From contig BGZK01001327.1 of the NCBI GenBank assembly GCA_005406025.1, positions 1-64,000 of the forward strand: a stretch of 64,000 nucleotides of DNA, read 5' to 3'. How positions within the stretch are numbered: position 1 is the first letter of the stretch; every line of letters starts with the position of its first letter. Origin of the DNA: Eumeta japonica. Taxonomy: Eukaryota > Arthropoda > Insecta > Lepidoptera > Psychidae. This document shows positions 1 to 10,870 of the stretch, in pieces. The notes under the pieces are model-generated. The model had not been told where the DNA came from. It was given only the letters and a program-made list of their open reading frames with translations, and did no database searches. The position numbers were made by a program, and so were the translations under genes.

Positions 1-347
1 TATATATAAGACTGGTTATGATGCATGATTGATGTTTTGAGTGATCAACGTTAGTAAGGAGAAGCAGTATCCTTAATTTTACTCGTTTCGGCCCAGGTGC
101 GATAGTCAACGCGATAAGAGTGTTCTAAAAATCCCATTTTTGGACATTCCCCTGACGAACTTTGAATGGAGAAAATAATTTCTCAACAATTAAAATAATT
201 TAGTCATGGAAGTAATCATTATTTCGACTTAAGAGTAGATGTTGACTTTTCCAAATTTACTACATATCGTTGATTAATTTTCAACTTTTTCAGGAAAACC
301 ATAATCGTATAAAATAAAAATGACCACACTATTACATACAATCATTG

Positions 348-614
348 AAAAAAAAATATCTTTGGACAAATATACACAACACCATCTGGTCCAAAATTAA
401 ACGAGGCTTGTATTATGGTTACCAAATACTTGATATAAATCATAAATACTTTTTTTTTTGTAAATATGTACATATAATACATAGAAACACCCAGATTCAA
501 GACAAACATTAATTTTTAATCAAATAAATAAATGTTTGCCTGGCGCGGGAGTCAAACCCACGTCCCCAGTCGCAGCGATTAGGGTCACTACCGATTGCGC
601 CAATCAGACAGTCG
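348..614 (-). mobile_element. tRNA-derived SINE (Lepidoptera type)
   Basis: Read on the minus strand, the head at about 614-541 looks like a tRNA: a box A-like TGGCGCAATCGGTAGTG and a box B-like GGGTTTGACTCCC about 30 bases later. It is followed by an AT-rich body and a tail reading TTGTGTATATTTGTCCAAAG and then a run of T. Head plus tail resemble the abundant SINEs of moths and butterflies. It lies in an intron of the MFSD6-like gene. It is not a functional tRNA because the arms do not pair into a full cloverleaf. The exact ends are approximate. Confidence 0.6.
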
Positions 615-738
615 ATGCATATAGATCGGTTATAATATTAATTCTTGATTTTATCACTCTGAAAAATATGAGATCTATAAAACTGAATCGTGAATACAAG
701 GCTTAACGCTAGATACTGACGTGACGTTTTCATCGCAG

Positions 739-909
739 GTTTCGCGTTGGGCTCGCTGGTGGGCGGCGTGCTGTACACGTGGGCGGGCGGCGCACGCGCA
801 TTCCTGACCATGTCCGCCGTGGGCCTGCTGGCGGCGATCGTCCACGGCGTGCTAACTCGTTTCGTTAGCGACGTTCATCAGACGCATGCGGCTGGAGAAA
901 CTATGAAAG
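739..909 (+). CDS. MFSD6-like transporter, penultimate coding exon
   Basis: This exon belongs to a major facilitator superfamily membrane transporter most like MFSD6; the substrate is unknown. It follows a CATCGCAG acceptor and ends at a GTATGC donor. It enters with two bases (GT) completing a codon and reads FALGSLVGGVLYTWAGG, then ARAFLTMSAVGLLAAIVHGV, ending HAAGETMK plus one base. The small-residue pattern ALGSLVGG and the following hydrophobic segment with a single GGARAF loop fit transmembrane helices 11-12 of the family. The exon is GC-rich against AT-rich introns. It joins in phase to the exon at 3751. Upstream exons lie outside the window. Family assignment to MFS is firm; the MFSD6 subfamily is from recognition, not a search. 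Confidence 0.75.
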
Positions 910-1921
910 GTATGCCTTTTAGTGATCAGTACGGAGGCCTTACTGTCTCCACGTCTGTCCGTCCTACATTTAAAAGGCTTCATCTTTTGAACTGTAATAG
1001 GTTACCGGTTGACATTTCAACAGATTATGTGTCATCACGGTGGATATCTTGACGAGTAATAATAGAAACTTAAGGAGCTCCCCTCACAAGAAACATGTTT
1101 TTTTCTTTAATGATAATTTTAATTTGCTTTTGTTGTATTTAAAAAAAAACAGCGATACATGCTAAACACAAGCATCAAACTTATTATGATTGTTGTACAT
1201 ACTCTAAAGTATGTAACAACTAATACTAAAAACTGGTAAAGTGCAAGCAAGTTGGGTTCATGCAGAGGATTCCGTACTGATACAAAAAGGAAAAATGCAT
1301 TTTGTTTTGTAAATTCATAACACAAATATATTGTGTTACGATGCATAACCCTCTGTGTGCGTATTGGATTGGCATTTGGTCCGTTTTTACACTTCGTAAT
1401 GTAAAAGCAAAAACGTTTATGATTTTTCTGGCCGTCTGTTTGTCTCAAAAACCTTGTAATTAAAGGGGGGCCAATATATTATTATATTGAGTTTTCATTA
1501 AAATCATTAGAATACATTCCCTCCTGATAATGGAGGACATTCTATGCTGGCGCTTGCGCGGATATCCGAGAACGAGGAATAGAGAATCTACACAAGAACT
1601 TATCTCATTCTAAGATTAAAAATTTTGTCGGCAATTGATTGAATGTCGATGATTTTGAAATAAGGTTCAGAAAATAGTGTAAAACGTAATACAAGCTTAA
1701 ACCATTTCAAGTTCGATATATTTTTATTTTATAGGTGATTATGTAACATTTGAAATATCTCATGATTTTTTGAACTTAGACTTTGTCACGCGTTCGGAAG
1801 GCAGTTGCCCTTACGAAGATGAACTTAAGGGTAGTTATTTTTTGATCTCACCATACAGAACCACAGTGAATACAAAACATTGTATTGTGTGAGGTGTTAA
1901 TTCGCGGAAATCCATAGTAGA

Positions 1922-2164
1922 CGCTTGCCTGCAACATGCATTAACATGCAGCATGCAACCCACCGCTGACCCTCGAATCTGCCTCTCCACTACGAATCTC
2001 TATCCAAATGATTGAATATTGATTCCAGAGGATTGACAGATATCGAACACCTAAGCAAGTGTTGTTTATTTTTATAATTATCTAATTCCGAATTAGGAAT
2101 TAGGCAGATTCAAGGGTCAGTGGTGGGTTGCATGCTGCATGTTAATGCATGTTGCAGGCAAGCG
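1922..2164. mobile_element. Foldback MITE with about 60-bp terminal inverted repeats
   Basis: The ends are CGCTTGCCTGCAAC at 1922 and its reverse complement ending at 2164. The inverted repeats extend about 60 bp each way (1922-1985 and 2102-2164) with only a few mismatches and include the ATGCATTAACATGCAGCATG block. The interior of about 115 bp has no coding capacity. A related, larger copy lies at 60565-61080. A 12-base direct repeat GAATACAAAACA occurs at 1868-1879 and 2164-2175 and may mark a larger inserted unit, since 1880-1921 also matches the end of the 60-kb copy. Confidence 0.8.
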
Positions 2165-2235
2165 AATACAAAACAATTAATGAACGAAACTCTCAGAGGT
2201 CATAAATTGAATAAATTTCACCAACCATACAAATC

Positions 2236-2490
2236 TATAGAGCGAATGTGTGTGATGGAAAGGTTATCAAGGGTCGCCCAAGAAAATCCCATGCAAGCTA
2301 CATAGGTGACAGATTAAAAAAGGGTCAAATTTCAAGCACACGAAACCGACGAGCTTGCATGAAAAGATTGATGGATGTCAGTGAGGCAAGAGAAATATGC
2401 CAAGATCGAACCATGTAGAAATCTATAGTCTCTGCCTACCCTTCTGGGAAATAGGCGTGAGTTTATATTATTGTTATTAAATTTCACGGT
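2236..2490 (+). mobile_element. 5'-truncated non-LTR retrotransposon 3' end, copy 1
   Basis: Translated with frameshifts and stops, this reads as the C-terminus of a LINE ORF2: GQISSTRNRRACMKRLMDV, then SEAREICQDRTM, then KSIVSAYPSGK and a stop, followed by a short 3' UTR ending in TTATTGTTATTA. Two further copies (46064-46270 and 48646-48755) share the same end and TTA-rich tail, which marks the 3' terminus. I do not assign the clade; RTE-like or jockey-like are both possible. It lies in an intron and is dead. Confidence 0.65.
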
Positions 2491-2589
2491 GGTTAGGCAA
2501 AGGCACACCACGAATCGACACGGTCCATAGATGCCGTTCTATCTCTGTTTCACTGGCATTATGTACAAACTCGTCGGTTGATGGTACTT

Positions 2590-2755
2590 CACTACAACGC
2601 ACGAAACTCTGCCGCTGTGAAGTTAGTTACGGAAGCGTTGCAATGGCGTGAAATTGGAACGCAGGAGAGGAGAAGGAAGGTTAGGGGAGCGCTAAACCTG
2701 CACATCATATCATTCGCAGGTAATTCAGAGCGGCAGAGTTTCGTGCGTTTACTGT
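2590..2755. mobile_element. Small TIR element (about 165 bp), copy 1
   Basis: The left end reads CACTACAACGCACGAAACTC and the right end is its inverse, CAGAGTTTCGTGCGTT followed by a degenerate last few bases. Inverted repeats are about 28 bp and the interior is non-coding. The second copy at 34288-34451 preserves the outer right end GTTGTAGTG, so the terminus CACTACAACG is supported by two copies. No clear target-site duplication is visible, so the superfamily is open. Confidence 0.7.
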
Positions 2756-3750
2756 AAAATGTGGCAATTCTTTAGTTTGTATGGTAGGGCCACGTTGTGG
2801 TCCTCACTCCTTTACCGCACTCTCACGGAATACATATATGAAGAAAAAGATTCCACTGTTGAATTTCGTCCAGTGAGTGAAATTTTCGGTGGCCCACTCC
2901 CCCTCCTTCGTTCATCCTATTCCAGCCCGAGAGGCCGACAATGCACTAGTTTGGGCGGCGATGACAACCTTTACTTATTCACTTTCCGATGGCTCGCGAG
3001 CTTGTTTGCTCGTCGAAAATACCATAAAATTACCAAAATGTCTAGTATACATTTTGCCGACCCACCCATTATGATTATTCACTATGGATTTCTCGCGTTG
3101 GTCTACTTTTACCCATTCTTCCCCGGTGGATGGTCCGTCGCAACGTACCTTTTTCAACTCTAGTCGCTACACCTTTCATACCACACCGTTACCTGACTTC
3201 GCTTGTCTTATATCCATCTTTCTACATACATATATTACGCGGGATGGCATATCCATTGCACTGATTGTACTGACGCGTCTTCTGCCGCCCTTAATTTTGG
3301 TTCAATTCGATCACGAGGACCAGTACTCCGATCTCGACAAACCGACATGCTCGCTGCGAGATATTTAAACCCATCTTCACGAAGCATGCGATCCCGTTCC
3401 CAATTAAAATGCCATCTTGATGAATCTGATAGGTACCTAAAGCGATTTAATACTAAATCAATGTAGTTCAATAAATGAATGCATACACCTTGCGCACTTT
3501 GCTAATCCAGCATCCACGTTCAATAATAAACTAGACGGTGTTGTCATTGCCTCGTCTTCGAATCTATGGTAAGGCTGAATCGGCTCAAGAGCAATCAAAT
3601 CAGATCGATGCCGAAAGCCCTCGATCTGGTTCGGATCTCAGCGCGATTACCTTAGTTCTAGAACAAAAGGATTGTTGTGAAATTCGCACGACAAGAACAT
3701 CACATCGGAATGATGAGTTCATTTTCATGTAAAACCTGTGTCGTCTCCAG

Positions 3751-3890
3751 CTTCGAGGTCGGCCACCGACGAGGTCGCGCAGCAGGAAAAGGAGAAGATG
3801 CTGCATCACGACGACAACCCGAACGCCGTGTACAGGGACACGGTGGTCGCTCTGGACAGCGATAAGTGTAAGAACGGTGATAGGTTATGA
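3751..3890 (+). CDS. MFSD6-like transporter, terminal exon with stop
   Basis: This exon follows a TCGTCTCCAG acceptor. The single base carried from the exon ending at 909 plus CT gives alanine. The frame then stays open for 45 codons to TGA at 3888-3890, reading SRSATDEVAQQEKEKMLHHD, then DNPNAVYRDTVVALDSDKC and KNGDRL. This is a hydrophilic, charged tail with no membrane segment, as expected for the cytoplasmic C-terminus of a 12-helix MFS carrier. In-phase joining across a 2.84-kb intron, GC-rich codons and an immediate change to AT-rich sequence after the stop support the call. Other frames through this exon are shadows. Confidence 0.72.
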
Positions 3891-6800
3891 GTTTGTATAC
3901 AGATATGTGTAATATATATTTAATTCCGATCATACATATAGTTAATAATTATATTGACCATTCGTAAACATTTCTTTTTCAATAATGGGCGAAGTACACA
4001 TGCTGACCATGATAGGGTCTTTTCTATATATATATCAGATATGGTTCCGAAAAAATATCGCAAAACATTGGATATTCTTTATAACTCGAAAATAGTAGAA
4101 GTTGATAATTTTCTAGATACATCTTCCGTGGATAAATTTAATTCGATTTCTCTTGAGGTGCTGTACGCTTTATAAATAAATAAATAATTCAAATGATGTA
4201 CGGTGTAATTGCAATGTGCAATATAAAAGCAGTAAGATTTTACTAGGAACAGATACATATCTGCACACTTGAAGTCTATCAATCTATGAACACATAGAAT
4301 ATTTTGTTATTTCTGATTGTACTTTATATTGTTAGTAATTTTCATAATTTTTACCGGATCTGGTTGAGTTTTAATAACTGTAATATAATTACATAGCCAT
4401 TGCAATGAATAATTTTTACACGAGTCTATTCACGATAATATGCCGCCATAATTAAATGTATATAATATTAAATTACTGATAATAATTAAATTTAATGCGC
4501 CTGATGTTTCTTTTATAACCCTTCGTCATATTTTAATTCAAACACTCAGCTACAGATGTCGCTCGAGGCATTAGATTAAGATGATTCAGGTTGAAAGATA
4601 CCATCTGCGATACAACCTCCTAAAGGCTTTTCATCGTAAAATGTATTATATGTGATATTTATAAATATTTTATTTTGTAAAAATTTTTATACACATATAT
4701 TATACACTAATAGTCAATGTTGTAATTTTAGACTGGGCATGTAAAGTATGGAAACGAGTTATACTTTTGTAATTTTGTGTGCTAGGCTAAGATTTGTAAT
4801 AGGGGAAACATTTGTACCTTTTCTTTTTTTTTCTCGTGCCATTTGTTATTTCTGCAAGAATTTTACAATTGTTACTTAAGTAATATTTTATCGAATTTTC
4901 GAAAGGGATTATTCAGTTTATTTTATTGTATGTTTATACAATAATTAATTAATTAAACCGTTTTCCAAGTATGTCAAGGCGGGTGATTATTTGGTATGAA
5001 TAAATTTATTCTGATTAATCGTTTGGCTAAAGCTATACAAATTATCGTTTGGCTGAAGCTTTCAAAACGTGTCAAAAGTAGGGAGGATGTGTATGGCGAA
5101 TGCTAGTCCGAGAGCCGACAGCCAGTTAACAATCTACCATAATCTACCTTTATATGGTAGTTGTCAAATGTATTATATGATAAAATTGGCACTGGACAAG
5201 TAAAGATTTTTACTAAGAGTATTATATATTTTTTTATCTAGCTAGACCGCCATGGTGTTCATATTGTTTTTATTTAAATTTTTTATCAACAATGTTTGTT
5301 GTTATCATTCTATGATGGAATTAAGACGGCGCCTGCGCTGTTAAGAGTCAGAGAAATGGTTTGTTTGATCAAACCCACCAAGTGCCTACCTAAATCGAGA
5401 TTTAGGTTTATTATTAGCAGTTTCTTTGTGATTAAGCTATTTTATATTGCGTATATTTGATTATTTGGACTGCTCTAAAAGCCATTGTAAGCGCCATCAT
5501 TGAGGCAATAATGTAGTTGTATATTTTTTTTTCGAAATTATATTCATATACATAATTATTTTATGAATGTACATGTTAAATATATGAACAAATTGTTTAA
5601 TCGTGTTTCATTCCTGTCGTGTGCAAAATACACTTCAGGCTACCATTTTTGAAAAACGCGTCTTAAATAGCTTAAATTTTACATCTTCCACAGCAAGGGA
5701 TCACTCTGTGTCTGTCAGCCACGGCGTTTGGTAAAAGCCATTCCAGCAGAAGCATTTCCAGAAAGAAGAATATGTATTAAAGTTGGTATTTCAATAAACT
5801 GAACAGGATTGTAGATGAATAAAAAACATTATTGTTTGCATCAATTTATTAGTAAAAATTATTTATGCATAACATTTATGCATTCGGTGGCTACATACAA
5901 CTAATAGTGACTTAATCCTTACACATCTATATTGCATCTGAAACAGGAGTCCGAAGTGTGAAATCTATTTCGAAAAGTACAATCGAAGGTTTTATTTTAG
6001 CAATTTATTAACGAAGTACATTTTATCCCGGGCTAGATTTTTGTATAACATATCGGTACATAGATACTGGAAAAAATACCTTGTTAAGCCCATTAATTGT
6101 AAAAAAAATATTTCTAATTATGATTTATCAAGATTTTGCGATTTATAAGTACATCCCTTTGACATATATTGACAGTTGATTAACGTCAATTATGATGGTG
6201 TGGTAATAATCTTCCATCAGAGCTGTCACTCACAATTTTTTTTTTCAATTGTAGCATAGATGATAATCTTTTTATCGACCGTGTTATATGTTTTGCGATT
6301 GTTAAACTGAAAATATATTTTTATAGGCTTTTAAAAACACAAGATTGCGATAATTCGTAATATATAAATCTTTTTTTTTCTTGATTTTGTATTTTCCATA
6401 ATCTGTACAACTGTCTAGCCCTGGGTGCAATATTTTGCGAAATGTCTTCTTTATTTGTTATTTAACGAAAATGGAATAGCATTTCTAATATCCGTTTCAA
6501 ATGCCAATTATAAATTCAGAATACAAATTGGAATATTAATATTATTGCATTTTTATTGTTTATTTATATTAGAATGCTAATTAATTTGCTTTAGTCTGAA
6601 TTATATGAATAATAATGTTAAGGATTCCTTTTTAATCAGTGACTAAAATCTATATTTGTAAAAACATTTGCATTCAAAAGTAGCTATGCCTCGTAGAGTT
6701 CAAAGTATTTTTGCATAGCAAGTATTACATATGTAAAATAATCTATTATATATTCTTGTTTATGTACATTTTTTTATGAAATTATAGAAATGGTAATATA

Positions 6801-7646
6801 GAAAAAAATCAAATAACATTTCTGTTCAGGTATAACATCACCATATCTTTCCATGTGTTATGTTCATCTGTTCATCTATTATAGTCAATGATCACTTCGA
6901 GCCAAAACTAAAAAAACTAACCACATGAAAATCATGTAATGTATTGATACAGTACCCCGGTTGTCGATAAGATAAAAATATTCTTTTTATGTGGTGTGGT
7001 TTATGTGGCCAAAATATGGTGATTGCTAAAAATATAAGCTGGTAGGGTAAGTTGAGAATAATTGCTCAAACATCAACTTTAGAAAATTGCAACATCAGGT
7101 ACGTTAATAAATCTAGCTCCATGGTTGATCCGCTATTGAGTGTTTGTCATTGTTAGTCTTTTTCTATGATTTTAAAAAGACAGTTTTTTTTTTATTTTCG
7201 CTATACCTTCGATTTTATTAATCGCTTTACCGATTTTATTGAAAGAAATTATAACAAAAAATCGACTGTTACATTAGCAAATACAGAGACAATTCAGAAA
7301 TTTTGGCAATAGGGAAAGGAAGTCATATCACGTCACGATTGAATATCACACAATCCCTTTTTTATTAAATTTCGTCATTGATTTTCTTTGATTACAAAAT
7401 GTGAGGGAATAATAGCTCGTTAATTATTGTTTTTTTTTTTGTACTTTTCATGAGAATAATCTATACACAAATTTTGATATTTGTGTGAAAATGGATTAAT
7501 TAATGAAAACTCTAACAATATGATAACACCCTTACCAATACCAAAACGTTTCCAAATTGCACTTTTAAAGGCATATTTCTTTTCTTAAAAGAACTCACGA
7601 CGGGCCGCCATCTTCACGCTAGCTCCATCATACGGGCAACTTTAAA
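3891..7646. other. 3' UTR of the transporter and intergenic AT-rich spacer
   Basis: After the stop at 3890 the sequence is AT-rich with no supportable gene. The first polyadenylation-type hexamers are the AATAAATAAATAA run at about 4174-4186; another AATAAA at 5793-5798 is followed by GATGAATAAAAAAC. Either could end the transcript. From about 5826 to 7646 I see only AT-rich sequence up to the proposed end of the convergent cuticle gene. Confidence 0.4.
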
Positions 7647-7680
7647 TTTATTAATATACGAATATTTATCTATCTTTATT
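7647..7680 (-). terminator. Candidate polyadenylation signals of the cuticle gene
   Basis: On the minus strand, AATAAA hexamers occur at 7680-7675 and 7652-7647, about 220-250 bases past the stop codon of the cuticular protein. That is a normal 3' UTR length for this family. There is no transcript evidence, and AATAAA is common in sequence this rich in A and T. Confidence 0.3.
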
Positions 7681-7900
7681 AGTAGTCTATCCTTAAGTTT
7701 GTGTTAAAATATATACTCTATGCTTCATTGAGTTGTATCGAGTCATGTATATTTTTGAAGTGTGCCTTTGATACGAACTAAATTCATTTATACAGAACGT
7801 ACCAATGGAATAAAATGTATAACCAGATTTGTCAATATTTCTTAATGACTCCCTATTTGAATGTTGCAAACTACTCGAGTGAACCAGGATTCAGAATGTA

Positions 7901-8035
7901 TTATTGTGTTGATTGGACTTTGGCTATGTAGTCTAAAGCTCTTTGAATGGCTGGCGGTATGGGCGGCGGCGTGGGCAAGTGATCGCCTATTGGTTGGAAC
8001 CCATTTGCGTCTGCCGTGTACAGGAGATGTATCAC
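7901..8035 (-). CDS. RR-1 cuticular protein (CPR family), terminal exon
   Basis: This exon encodes the C-terminal half of the chitin-binding Rebers-Riddiford domain and the tail of a structural exoskeleton protein. After a TTACAG acceptor it reads [20 protein letters not shown], then [19 protein letters not shown], then VQSTQ and TAA (7903-7901). YTAD-x-NGFQP-x-x-x-HLP is the diagnostic RR-1 core. [19 protein letters not shown] is the tail seen in endocuticle structural proteins of the SgAbd/LCP type. The usual glutamate in YTADENGF is alanine here (residue 91 of the 125-residue model). It joins in phase 0 to the exon at 8185-8291 across a 149-bp intron. The gene converges on the MFSD6-like gene. 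Confidence 0.92.
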   Translation of the reverse strand: MIHLLYTADANGFQPIGDHLPTPPPIPPAIQRALDYIAKVQSTQ

Positions 8036-8184
8036 CTGTAAGACGAAATGCTCTTTTTTAATTTAAACGTTAAAATATACAGTTGTCGAAAAATAAATAA
8101 GCGTAATAGTATAATGTAATGCGAAAACTACCTAAAAGATTATTTTTTGGTCCTTCGAGCCGGATTCTTATAGTAAATACATAC

Positions 8185-8291
8185 CTGGCCATCAGGAGCG
8201 GTGTATTGGTATTGACCTTCGACCACCAGCTCTGGTTCCTGACCTGGAGCATCCCTTAAAGCACCTCGCTGTTCGTGATATATTCCACCTT
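8185..8291 (-). CDS. RR-1 cuticular protein, third coding exon
   Basis: The acceptor is CTATTTCAG and the donor GTATGT. Two bases (AA) complete a glutamate codon split with the previous exon. The exon reads GGIYHEQRGALRDAPGQEPE, then LVVEGQYQYTAPDGQ. This is the N-terminal part of the RR-1 domain: the HEQRGALRD-x-PG region and the G-x8-G of the core, spanning glycines 71 and 80 of the model. The core continues in the next exon with six residues and then YTAD. All phases agree with the neighbouring exons, so the splice model does not depend on database evidence. The protein is secreted and expected in the cuticle. Confidence 0.92.
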
Positions 8292-9197
8292 CTGAAATAG
8301 AAAAAAAAGTTTTTTAGGTGAACAGGTTAGCGTGAATCAGCCATTGCCTGTACGATTGTTTTATTTGTTTAGAGCATTGAACATCATGTAAAAAAGTCAT
8401 GCAAGCATTTTAACTACATCAAAAATGACAATGATAACTGTCACCAATTTTTAATGCCTAGTATATTGGTTAATAGCAAAGAAAAATAAAAATTAAATGT
8501 TTTCTTTTTAAAGAAAAATTCGCCGGTACTGAACACTTTACATTGCTCGTTTTCTTTATGTTTTTAATGTATTTGACTGAGAAGAAAAGAAAAAAAGATT
8601 GCATTGATGTATTTTTATTTGTATAATACTTGTATTTTTATTTGTTGCCCTCTTATGCAGATTGTCCTAGCTTTACCATAGACATAATGGCATAATTTTG
8701 CATATTAGCAAACAGACTATAGAGGAGAAAATGTCATAATATTGTTAATGTTTCTTAATATTCTCATAATCTTTATATTTGTACGACTAGAAAACTCAAA
8801 TTATTGTACAGCGTAATTTAAATAAATATGTATCAAAATTTTCATCTGCTTGCAACAATGTCTGTAATTTGATTTCATTGGTTAAAGTTTACAGGGGTTA
8901 TTTATAAAATCACACTTTCTTTGAAATATTAACTCTAATAACTTAAGCACATATTTCTAATGCCTTTGTTAACCTTACAAAATGTTGAAATAAATATAAA
9001 TTATAATTAGCCAAATAAATATAACCCGCCCAACAACAAACCAAATTTTTGCGTAGAATGAGGTGTGACCTCAAGAATTATGAGAAGAATTAGACCCTCA
9101 AGAATTAGAATTATGGTGTTAATTGTCCTAAACAGATATTTTTTTTGATCTGAAAAAAAAATAATGTAAATGTTATGTTAATTAATTTAAAAAAATA

Positions 9198-9222
9198 ATA
9201 TGACGTTTATAGACGTCATATA
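9198..9222. promoter_or_regulatory. CRE-like inverted repeat, weaker
   Basis: ATATGACG and GACGTCATAT flank TTTATA, forming an imperfect palindrome with one complete GACGTCA core. It lies about 370 bp from the stronger double CRE palindrome at 9574-9607. TGACGTCA is the known binding site of CREB/ATF-type bZIP factors; binding here is inferred only. Confidence 0.35.
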
Positions 9223-9509
9223 TTTTAGTGTGCGGGTTATTACCTATTTTAATTCTAACGTGATTGTTGTTGATGTCATTTCAATAGATAATTGACTACA
9301 AATATATTAAATATACATATTTTATCATATTTTAAAATCATTGATGTTTCAATAAGACAGTTTCAAATAATCAGTTTTTTCATTAGGTTATATAATTATT
9401 TAATATATTAATTTATTCATTTGTTTCTTTTTTATTTAATAAATAATGTAGCGGACTTAAAGAAAATACGATTATAACTAAAATATGAGTGCTTTGAATT
9501 GCTCATTAG

Positions 9510-9512
<3 letters not shown>

Positions 9513-9558
<46 letters not shown>

Positions 9559-9564
9559 CAGAGA
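9513..9564. repeat. (CA)n(GA)n compound microsatellite
   Basis: An uninterrupted CA run to 9540 passes directly into a GA run with one CA interruption. It abuts the CRE palindrome that starts ten bases later. Confidence 0.95.
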
Positions 9565-9573
9565 ACACTACAA

Positions 9574-9607
9574 ATTTGTGACGTCATTAAAAAATGACGT
9601 CACAAAT
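9574..9607. promoter_or_regulatory. Perfect palindrome carrying two TGACGTCA (CRE) sites
   Basis: Two 15-bp arms, ATTTGTGACGTCATT and its reverse complement, are separated by AAAA. Each arm holds a full TGACGTCA octamer (9579-9586 and 9595-9602), 16 bp apart, which is about one and a half helical turns. The octamer is itself palindromic, so both sites are strand-neutral. It lies in a cuticle-gene intron next to a microsatellite. It may be a bZIP-bound enhancer element or a remnant of a MITE end. Confidence 0.5.
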
Positions 9608-10508
9608 AAATATTAAAAAGTAGCACCATATAAAATACATAATAATAAACTCCGTTTTGCAAGAAAAAGTTGGGGAATAATTTTTGCTGGCTTACAATTT
9701 TTCCTTTGCTGTCAAATGTCATAGTTCTGTCTTTAAAGGCTTCATTAATATATTTAGGAATGCATACTTTATAGTCGGATATTAATACGGAACCTACGCT
9801 GCGCGCACGCACTTAGTTATCTTGTTGCAATATGAATATTATAAAAAGCCGGACAAGTTCGTAAATCATTTTTAATGTTATGAATATTTTGCTGAAGTTT
9901 AATTTTATAACAATATCTAGACGATATACAATCATGATTATCTATGCAAAATATTCGGTTGCATACCTACAATTAATTAAATACTGTTGATTAGTTACTG
10001 CGCCTTTAAAATAGAAACGATTTTTATTAATTTAAATATTATTTTATCTTCAAAAAACATATTTTGTTTTTATTTATATCAACAAAATTCATGTACATTA
10101 TGAAAATATATTGCCTGTGTTTTACATTGAATACAATCCGTATAACCGGCTAAAGGCGATGTAGCAAAAAATATTAGAATAGAGACGGGCTTTAAAATTT
10201 TCGTCCGTATGTCTGTTTGTCCGTGTGAAGAAGGTTGTATTTGCAGCCACAGAACGGATTTAATTTCGCTTGGCTCAGAGCGTCATATAAATTTTGTGAA
10301 ATCTTATCATGAAAATCGGAAGTCTAAGTATAAAATGTCAAACATAACGATGAGTTACGGACGCCATTAGTAACAGCATAATACTTATGGTTTTTCTCTA
10401 ATAAAAAGGAAAAACGTTTGAGATTATTCACAAACATGAAGTAATGATTTCTGTTCGTGTTAGTCGCTAACAAACTGGCTTACGCAGTGTTTAAGAGTTT
10501 GGCCTCAG

Positions 10509-10870
10509 ACCACAAATTCGAATTTAAAAACTGCAGCCGTCGCGGGACGCCTGACAGATGTGAAACATCGGAACTACTCTATATAGATCATGATATACTA
10601 TTTTTTTTTTATAAAAATGAAGTTTAAATACAAATGGAAAATGTGAAGAATAAAATACTTTATTTCAAATGTAATTAATTTAACCATAGAAAACTATATA
10701 AACACACACACACACACACATATATACACATTTTTCATTTGTATTTATAGTTTATTATTATTAAAAAAATAAATTAGTGCATATAATCTATATAGAATAG
10801 TTCTGATGTTTCACATCTGTCAGGAGTCCTGCGACTGCTACAATTTTTAAATTTATTTGAATTTGTGGTA
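10509..10870. mobile_element. MITE with about 85-bp inverted repeats
   Basis: Left arm ACCACAAATTC..., with GACGCCTGACAGATGTGAAA inside, is matched in reverse by the right arm ending GAATTTGTGGTA. The arms share the ACAGATGTGAAACATC core and run into CTATATAG. The interior is AT-rich and non-coding, with a CA microsatellite. Part of the arm recurs at about 12,165-12,215. A TA microsatellite follows directly at the right end. Confidence 0.75.

Larger units (their letters stand above)
910..3750 (+). other. Intron of the MFSD6-like gene
   Basis: The intron runs from the GTATGC donor to the CTCCAG acceptor. About 910-1860 shows nothing beyond AT-rich sequence. The rest is filled with repeats: a foldback MITE (1922-2164), a LINE 3' end (2236-2490), a small TIR element (2590-2755) and a fragment of a GC-rich moth repeat near 2950-3015. 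Open frames at 2759-3163 and 3084-3466 overlap one another on several frames and strands and resemble no protein I know. Confidence 0.6.

Noticed and set aside
2759..3466. Overlapping open frames on both strands, up to 134 codons
   Set aside because: No known domain, frames compete on both strands, and the segment includes a fragment of a dispersed moth repeat.
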